This document shows, in pieces, positions 60,139 through 64,000 of a stretch of DNA of 64,000 nucleotides (positions are counted from its first letter, which is position 1; every line of letters begins with the position of its first letter). A program made the translations under genes and the position numbers. The notes beneath the pieces were generated by a model. That model made no database searches and was not told the origin of the DNA. It worked only from the letters and a program-made list of their open reading frames with translations. Source of the stretch: Nocardia aurea (lineage in GTDB: Bacteria > Actinomycetota > Actinomycetes > Mycobacteriales > Mycobacteriaceae); assembly GCF_003123685.1 (NCBI RefSeq), contig NZ_QCYJ01000020.1, forward strand, positions 434,001 to 498,000, written 5' to 3'.

Positions 60139-60489
60139 CTATCGGCGATCGTCGGTGTCGGGCCGCACGGGTTCCGGATCGACGAGTTCGGTTTCCACGA
60201 TCTCGGCATCCACGAACGGGGTCGTGCTCGGCGCCTCGTCGACGGTGTCGTCGATGATCGAGGCGTCACCGGTCGCGTCGAGCCCGCTCTCGCGGTCGGC
60301 CTCCGCGTCCTTGCGCGCGGCCGCGGCGGCCTCGTTCATCTCGATCGCGTCGGTGATCCACTCGCCGATCTCCCGGGTCACCTCGGCGACGGTGCCCGTG
60401 ATGATGCCGGCGATATTTCCGACATGACGGGCTCCGGAAGACGTCAATTCCTGAATCAAATCCTTGTTGCTCTCGAATTTCCCGATCAT
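60139..60489 (-). CDS. small acidic protein of the desaturase operon
   Basis: A 116-residue protein. A helical N-terminus (ESNKDLIQELTSSGARHVGNIAGIITGTVAEVTREIGEWITDAIEMNEAAAAARKDAEAD) is followed by an acidic, disordered tail. ATG 60489 directly follows the desaturase stop, so it should be cotranslated. It may be an accessory or stability factor; this is inference from position only. Confidence 0.7.
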   Translation of the reverse strand: MIGKFESNKDLIQELTSSGARHVGNIAGIITGTVAEVTREIGEWITDAIEMNEAAAAARKDAEADRESGLDATGDASIIDDTVDEAPSTTPFVDAEIVETELVDPEPVRPDTDDRR

Positions 60490-61674
60490 TTACACGCCCA
60501 CTTCGGTCGCCTTCCGCTGACGCATCACGATAACACCGGGTGAGGGGTCCATCCTGAGCGCAGCGGGCAGGAATTCGGCGATTCCGGATTCGAACAGCGC
60601 GGGCGGCAGTGCGAGCTTGAAGATCTTCGACCACACCGAACCGATCTGCTTGCCGAACGAACCGGTGTTGTACGGCAACCCGTACTTCTCGCACAGCTCG
60701 CGCACCTCACCCGCGATCTCCGGGTAGCGGTTGGCGGGCAGATCGGGGAACAGGTGATGTTCGATCTGGTGCGACAGATTGCCGGACATGATGTGGAACA
60801 GCCTGCTGCCGGTGATATTGGCCGATCCGAGCATCTGCCGGACGTACCACTCGCCCCGAGTCTCCTCGGCGGTCTCGTCCTCGGTGAACGTCTGTACGCC
60901 CGAGGGGAAATGCCCGCAGAAGATGATCGAGTAGGCCCAGACGTTGCGCACCAGGTTCGCGGTGACATTGCCCGCCAGCGTGCTCAGGAACAGCGGACCC
61001 GACAGCGCGGGGAAGACGACGTAGTCCTTGAGGACCTGTCGTCCGGCCTTGCGCCACTGGCCCTTCAGCAGTGATTTGACCTGGTCCCACGACCGCTTGC
61101 CGCGCACGATGTTCTCGACCTCGAGGTCGTGGGCCATCACACCCCACTCGAACAGCATCATCAGCGCGAACGCGTAGACGGGATTGCCCAGCCGCGCGAT
61201 GTTCCACTCCTGGGCCTGGTCCATCCGCAGGATGCCGTAGCCGATGTCGCGGTCCATGCCGTGGATATTGGTGAAGGTGTGGTGCAGGTAGTTGTGCGAA
61301 TGCTTCCACTGATCGGCCGGGCAGACCGTATCCCACTCGAACTCGCGGGAATTCAGGTCCGGCTCACGCATCCAGTCGTACTGACCGTGCATGACGTTGT
61401 GGCCGATCTCCATATTGTCCAGGATCTTCGACACACTGAGCGCGGCCACCGCGGCCAGCCAGACCGGCGGCAGGAAGCCCAGGTACATCAGGCCGCGGCC
61501 CGCGATCTCGAAACCGCGCTGCGCCTTGATGATCGAGTAGATGTATTCGCGGTCGCGTTCGCCGAGGTCGGCGACGACGCGCTCACGCAGTTCGTCGAGC
61601 GCCTTGCCCAGTTCTTCGACCTGGTCGGGGCTCAGGACCAGCGGTCCGTCTTTGGTTTCGGTCAGAATGGTCAT
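60490..61674 (-). CDS. acyl-CoA delta-9 desaturase, DesA3-like
   Basis: A 394-residue integral membrane desaturase. The three di-iron histidine boxes are HNVMHG, HSHNYLHH and HQIEHHLFPDLP. Hydrophobic helices lie around them. In mycobacteria DesA3 (Rv3229c) inserts the delta-9 double bond into stearoyl-CoA, with electrons from the Rv3230c reductase. The matching reductase is encoded 25 bases upstream. The start is ATG 61674; the longer frame is not protein-like. Confidence 0.92.
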   Translation of the reverse strand: MTILTETKDGPLVLSPDQVEELGKALDELRERVVADLGERDREYIYSIIKAQRGFEIAGRGLMYLGFLPPVWLAAVAALSVSKILDNMEIGHNVMHGQYDWMREPDLNSREFEWDTVCPADQWKHSHNYLHHTFTNIHGMDRDIGYGILRMDQAQEWNIARLGNPVYAFALMMLFEWGVMAHDLEVENIVRGKRSWDQVKSLLKGQWRKAGRQVLKDYVVFPALSGPLFLSTLAGNVTANLVRNVWAYSIIFCGHFPSGVQTFTEDETAEETRGEWYVRQMLGSANITGSRLFHIMSGNLSHQIEHHLFPDLPANRYPEIAGEVRELCEKYGLPYNTGSFGKQIGSVWSKIFKLALPPALFESGIAEFLPAALRMDPSPGVIVMRQRKATEVGV

Positions 61675-61699
61675 ATTCGAATCCCCTGTCGATTGATTC

Positions 61700-62812
61700 T
61701 CAGATGTCGATCTCGACGTCGCCCACGGGGGCGTTGATGCACAGCTGGATGGGCTGATCCGGATCACTGTCGGTTTCACCGGTCCGCAGGTTGCGGGTGC
61801 AACCGGTGCGGCGAACCGCCGTGCAGGAGAAGCAGATACCCATCCGGCAGCCGAACTCCGGGCTGAGTCCGGCGCCCTCGGCCTGTTCGAGCAGACTGGC
61901 ACCGGTGTTGTCGGCGCTGACCCCGCTGCCGGAGAAGTTCACCGTGCCGTGCGCCGCCTCGCTGTCGACGGGAGCGAGCGCGAGGGTGAACTCCTCGGTG
62001 TGCAGCCGGTCGGACACCTGCTCGGCCGCGAAGATCTCGCCCGCCGCGTCCATCAGCCGCTTCGGCCCGCAGACGAAGGTCTGCGCGTCGGCGAACCAGG
62101 GCGCTACCCGCACCAGCTCGTCGTAGCCGAAATACCCGCCGCCGCTGACTTCTACACATGCGCCGGTGGCCGCCGAACCGATCGGGTCGGTGGCGCGCCT
62201 GCCCGGATAGCGCAGTTCGATGCGGAAGTTGCGGTGCGAGCGCGCGATCGCGTCGAGTTCGGCGCGATGCGGGACGAGAACCGGCGACTTCGCGTAGTGC
62301 AGGAAGACCAGTTCGCCCCGATATCCCTTGGCCGCCAGCGTTTGCATCATCGACAGCACCGGCGTGATGCCGCTGCCGCCGCTGATCAGCAGGATCCGGT
62401 CGGGACGTGATTCGGGCAGCGCGAACGTACCGTCGGCCGGTGCCAGGTCGACCACCATGCCGACAGCGGCGTTGTGATGCAGGTACTGCGACACCAGCCC
62501 GCCCCGGTGGGCCTTGACGGTCAACTGGATGTAGCGCCCGCGCCCGCCCTCGGGATTCACCGGCGAATAGCACCTGGTGTGACGCACACCGTCGATCACC
62601 ACGCCGATCCGGACGAACTGGCCCGCGGTGTGGCCGCGCCAATGCCGGGTCGGGCGCAGGGTGAGCGTCACCGATCCGGGCGTCGAGCGGCGCACGTGGG
62701 TGATCTCGGCCCGCATCTGACGCGCGGTCAGGGTCGGACGGACCAATTCGAGGTAGCGGTCGAGCGGGTGCGGCGTGGTCAGGGTCTGCACCAGATCGAT
62801 GAGATCCACCAT
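61700..62812 (-). CDS. ferredoxin-type reductase partner of the desaturase (Rv3230c-like)
   Basis: A 370-residue protein. An FAD/NAD(P) reductase domain (about 30-275: RHWRGHTAGQFVRIGVVIDG; HTRCYSPVN; LISGGSGITPVLSMMQ; FVCGPKRLMDAAGEIF) precedes a 2Fe-2S ferredoxin domain with cysteines in FGCRMGICFSCTAVRRTGC and LCINAP. This order is that of the DesA3 electron-transfer partner. It is first in the operon. Confidence 0.92.
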   Translation of the reverse strand: MVDLIDLVQTLTTPHPLDRYLELVRPTLTARQMRAEITHVRRSTPGSVTLTLRPTRHWRGHTAGQFVRIGVVIDGVRHTRCYSPVNPEGGRGRYIQLTVKAHRGGLVSQYLHHNAAVGMVVDLAPADGTFALPESRPDRILLISGGSGITPVLSMMQTLAAKGYRGELVFLHYAKSPVLVPHRAELDAIARSHRNFRIELRYPGRRATDPIGSAATGACVEVSGGGYFGYDELVRVAPWFADAQTFVCGPKRLMDAAGEIFAAEQVSDRLHTEEFTLALAPVDSEAAHGTVNFSGSGVSADNTGASLLEQAEGAGLSPEFGCRMGICFSCTAVRRTGCTRNLRTGETDSDPDQPIQLCINAPVGDVEIDI

Positions 62813-62859
62813 CAGATTCTCCGTGCCTCTCGGGGGCTGCGGCGTGCTCCCACAATTTC

Positions 62860-62877
62860 AGTGCACGCCTGTACACT
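62860..62877. promoter_or_regulatory. candidate TetR operator (DesT/FabR-like palindrome)
   Basis: AGTGCACGCCTGTACACT, a near-perfect 18-base palindrome, lies between the divergent reductase and TetR genes, 48 bases upstream of the reductase start. As far as I remember, it resembles published DesT/FabR operators of unsaturated-fatty-acid regulons. Confidence 0.55.
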
Positions 62878-62956
62878 CAACTAGTGTGACTGATGAACGG
62901 GGTCAGGTGTCAACCGGCAAGTTGTGTGACCCGAACAACATCCTTGGAACGGACGT

Positions 62957-63604
62957 ATGGTGAACGGATGTATGCTCACCGTGATGACTGAGCAGGCAGC
63001 GACCAGAAATGAGCGCAAGGAGCGCACCCGGCAGGCCCTGCTGGAGGGCACCCTCGCCCTCGCCTCCGACCGCGGATTCGCCGCGCTCAGCCTGCGCGAG
63101 ATCGCCCGGTCGGCCGGTATCGTGCCGACGGCTTTCTACCGTCATTTCGATTCACTGGAAGATCTCGGCGCGACCCTGGTCGACGACGGGGTGACCGCGT
63201 TGCGGCTGGCGCTGCGTGAGGTACGCCGCAATCCCGACGCGGGCCTGACCGAGACGGTGCGGTTCGTCTTCGATCAGGTCGGCCCCAAACGCGACCTGTT
63301 CGGCTTCCTGACCAGGGAACGCCACGGCGGGTCGGCGGTACTGCGCCGCGCCATCGCGACGGAATTGCAGTTGATCGTGCGCGAACTCGTCGCCGATCTC
63401 TCGCGCGTGCGCGCGCTGGACGAGTGGAGTCCGCGCGATCTGGAGATCGCCGCCGACCTGCTGGTCTCCACGGTGACCGACGGCATCGCCGCCTATATCT
63501 CCGCGTCCTCGCGCGAGGCCCAGCACATCATCGACCGGACCGTCCAGCAGGTCCGTCTGATCTCCCTCGGCATGGGAGCCTGGTCACCGCCGAAACCGCG
63601 ATAG
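62957..63604 (+). CDS. TetR-family regulator, probably of the desaturase operon
   Basis: A 215-residue TetR protein. The DNA-binding domain is RNERKERTRQALLEGTLALASDRGFAALSLREIARSAGIVPTAFYRHFDSLEDL. The VPTAFYRHF form is typical of the FabR/DesT group that senses acyl-CoA saturation. It is divergent from the desaturase operon with a palindromic site between. Starts at ATG 62957, 62972 or 62984 are possible; the ribosome sites are weak. Confidence 0.85.
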   Translation: MVNGCMLTVMTEQAATRNERKERTRQALLEGTLALASDRGFAALSLREIARSAGIVPTAFYRHFDSLEDLGATLVDDGVTALRLALREVRRNPDAGLTETVRFVFDQVGPKRDLFGFLTRERHGGSAVLRRAIATELQLIVRELVADLSRVRALDEWSPRDLEIAADLLVSTVTDGIAAYISASSREAQHIIDRTVQQVRLISLGMGAWSPPKPR

Positions 63605-63622
63605 CGGCGTCGGGCCTCGCGG

Positions 63623-64000
63623 TCAGGCGGGCGGGTACACCGTCTCGACGGCACGATCCGGTCCACGCACGGGCAGCAGAGCGATCAGCCCGACCGCGAG
63701 GACGAGCAGCAGCCCGATGATGCCCGCCCGTTCGGCGTCGAAGAGCCAGACGAAAAGGCCGAACAGAGCGGGGGCGAGGAAAGACGCGGCGCGCCCGGTC
63801 GTGGTGTAGAGGCCGAACAACTGACCCTCGCGCCCGGGCGGCGCGATCCTGACCAGGAAGGACCGCGCCGAAGCCTGCGCGGGGCCCACCGACACGGTGA
63901 GCAGCAGGCCGAAGACCCAGAACAGCACCGGGCCGGAGACGACGAGCAGAACGGTCCCCCAGACCAGCATCGACGCCAGCGAGACCACGATCACCACCTT
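63623..64000 (-). CDS. UMF1-type MFS transporter, C-terminal part (partial)
   Basis: About 125 residues to the window edge, containing the last three to four helices. GPAQASARSFLVRIAPPGREGQLFGLYTTTGRAASFLAPALFGLF is the hallmark of UMF1/Atg22-like MFS proteins. The gene continues past 64000. It is convergent with the TetR gene. Confidence 0.82.
   Translation of the reverse strand, partial: KVVIVVSLASMLVWGTVLLVVSGPVLFWVFGLLLTVSVGPAQASARSFLVRIAPPGREGQLFGLYTTTGRAASFLAPALFGLFVWLFDAERAGIIGLLLVLAVGLIALLPVRGPDRAVETVYPPA

Overview
The window reads as a piece of a high-GC actinobacterial chromosome, most likely Nocardia or a close mycolic-acid relative. Three things suggest this. A minus-strand block at the left (conserved protein, 4HBT thioesterase, giant NAD-glutamate dehydrogenase, EttA, SSB-like protein) has the same order as Mycobacterium tuberculosis Rv2474c-Rv2478c, as I remember it. 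The right end carries a DesA3/Rv3230c-type acyl-CoA desaturase and reductase pair. There is also an EspC/EspA-like type VII secretion cassette. Gene names and family assignments come from motif recognition; no database search was run.

Layout. 1-15.7 kb is host core: AzlD, the Rv2474c-2478c-like block, a GH3 beta-glucosidase, a threonine/serine dehydratase-like enzyme and a CopD-CtaG membrane fusion. At 15.87 kb is tRNA-Arg(UCU). Its 3' half is the left attachment site of a 12.6-kb integrated element (15900-28574) bounded by perfect 40-bp direct repeats. From 28.6 kb the host chromosome resumes: a PPOX/F420 flavin-type protein, a SigK-like ECF sigma factor, a GntR regulator with a sterol-desaturase-family hydroxylase, an OafA-like acyltransferase, a PAP2-diacylglycerol-kinase fusion, an L,D-transpeptidase-like protein, an AI-2E family transporter, a DEDDh-BRCT-TerD fusion, a NatAB-type ABC exporter, a KhtTU potassium/proton antiporter, an alpha/beta hydrolase, a DHFR-like reductase, a remnant of a CatB/Vat acetyltransferase, the EspC/EspA-like genes, a sirtuin, a large indolepyruvate-ferredoxin-oxidoreductase-like protein, an isolated EctB-like transaminase, a three-gene ABC-2 exporter, and the desaturase operon with its divergent TetR regulator. 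A UMF1-type MFS gene runs off the right end.

The integrated element is the most interesting part. Minus-strand repressor and tyrosine integrase genes overlap. An operator/promoter region with helically phased repeats separates them from a plus-strand xis-like gene. Then comes a train of small genes, almost all joined by stop/start overlaps, around a RecA-fold (RepA-like) ATPase. The plus strand ends in one very large gene, a 1380-residue tail tape measure protein with a C-terminal lytic transglycosylase domain. No terminase, portal, capsid, tail tube, baseplate or lysis gene is visible. A convergent XRE-type protein and a 29-residue membrane peptide close the element. A short motif (CTACATACGT) recurs only in the three plus-strand gaps around the tape measure gene and the peptide. 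The simplest reading is a satellite-like element that supplies its own tail-length/DNA-entry protein and takes the rest of the particle from a helper phage. A decayed prophage is the main alternative.

The element carries its own copy of the tRNA 3' half plus a replacement hairpin, so the tRNA stays functional. The original host hairpin is now stranded beyond attR.
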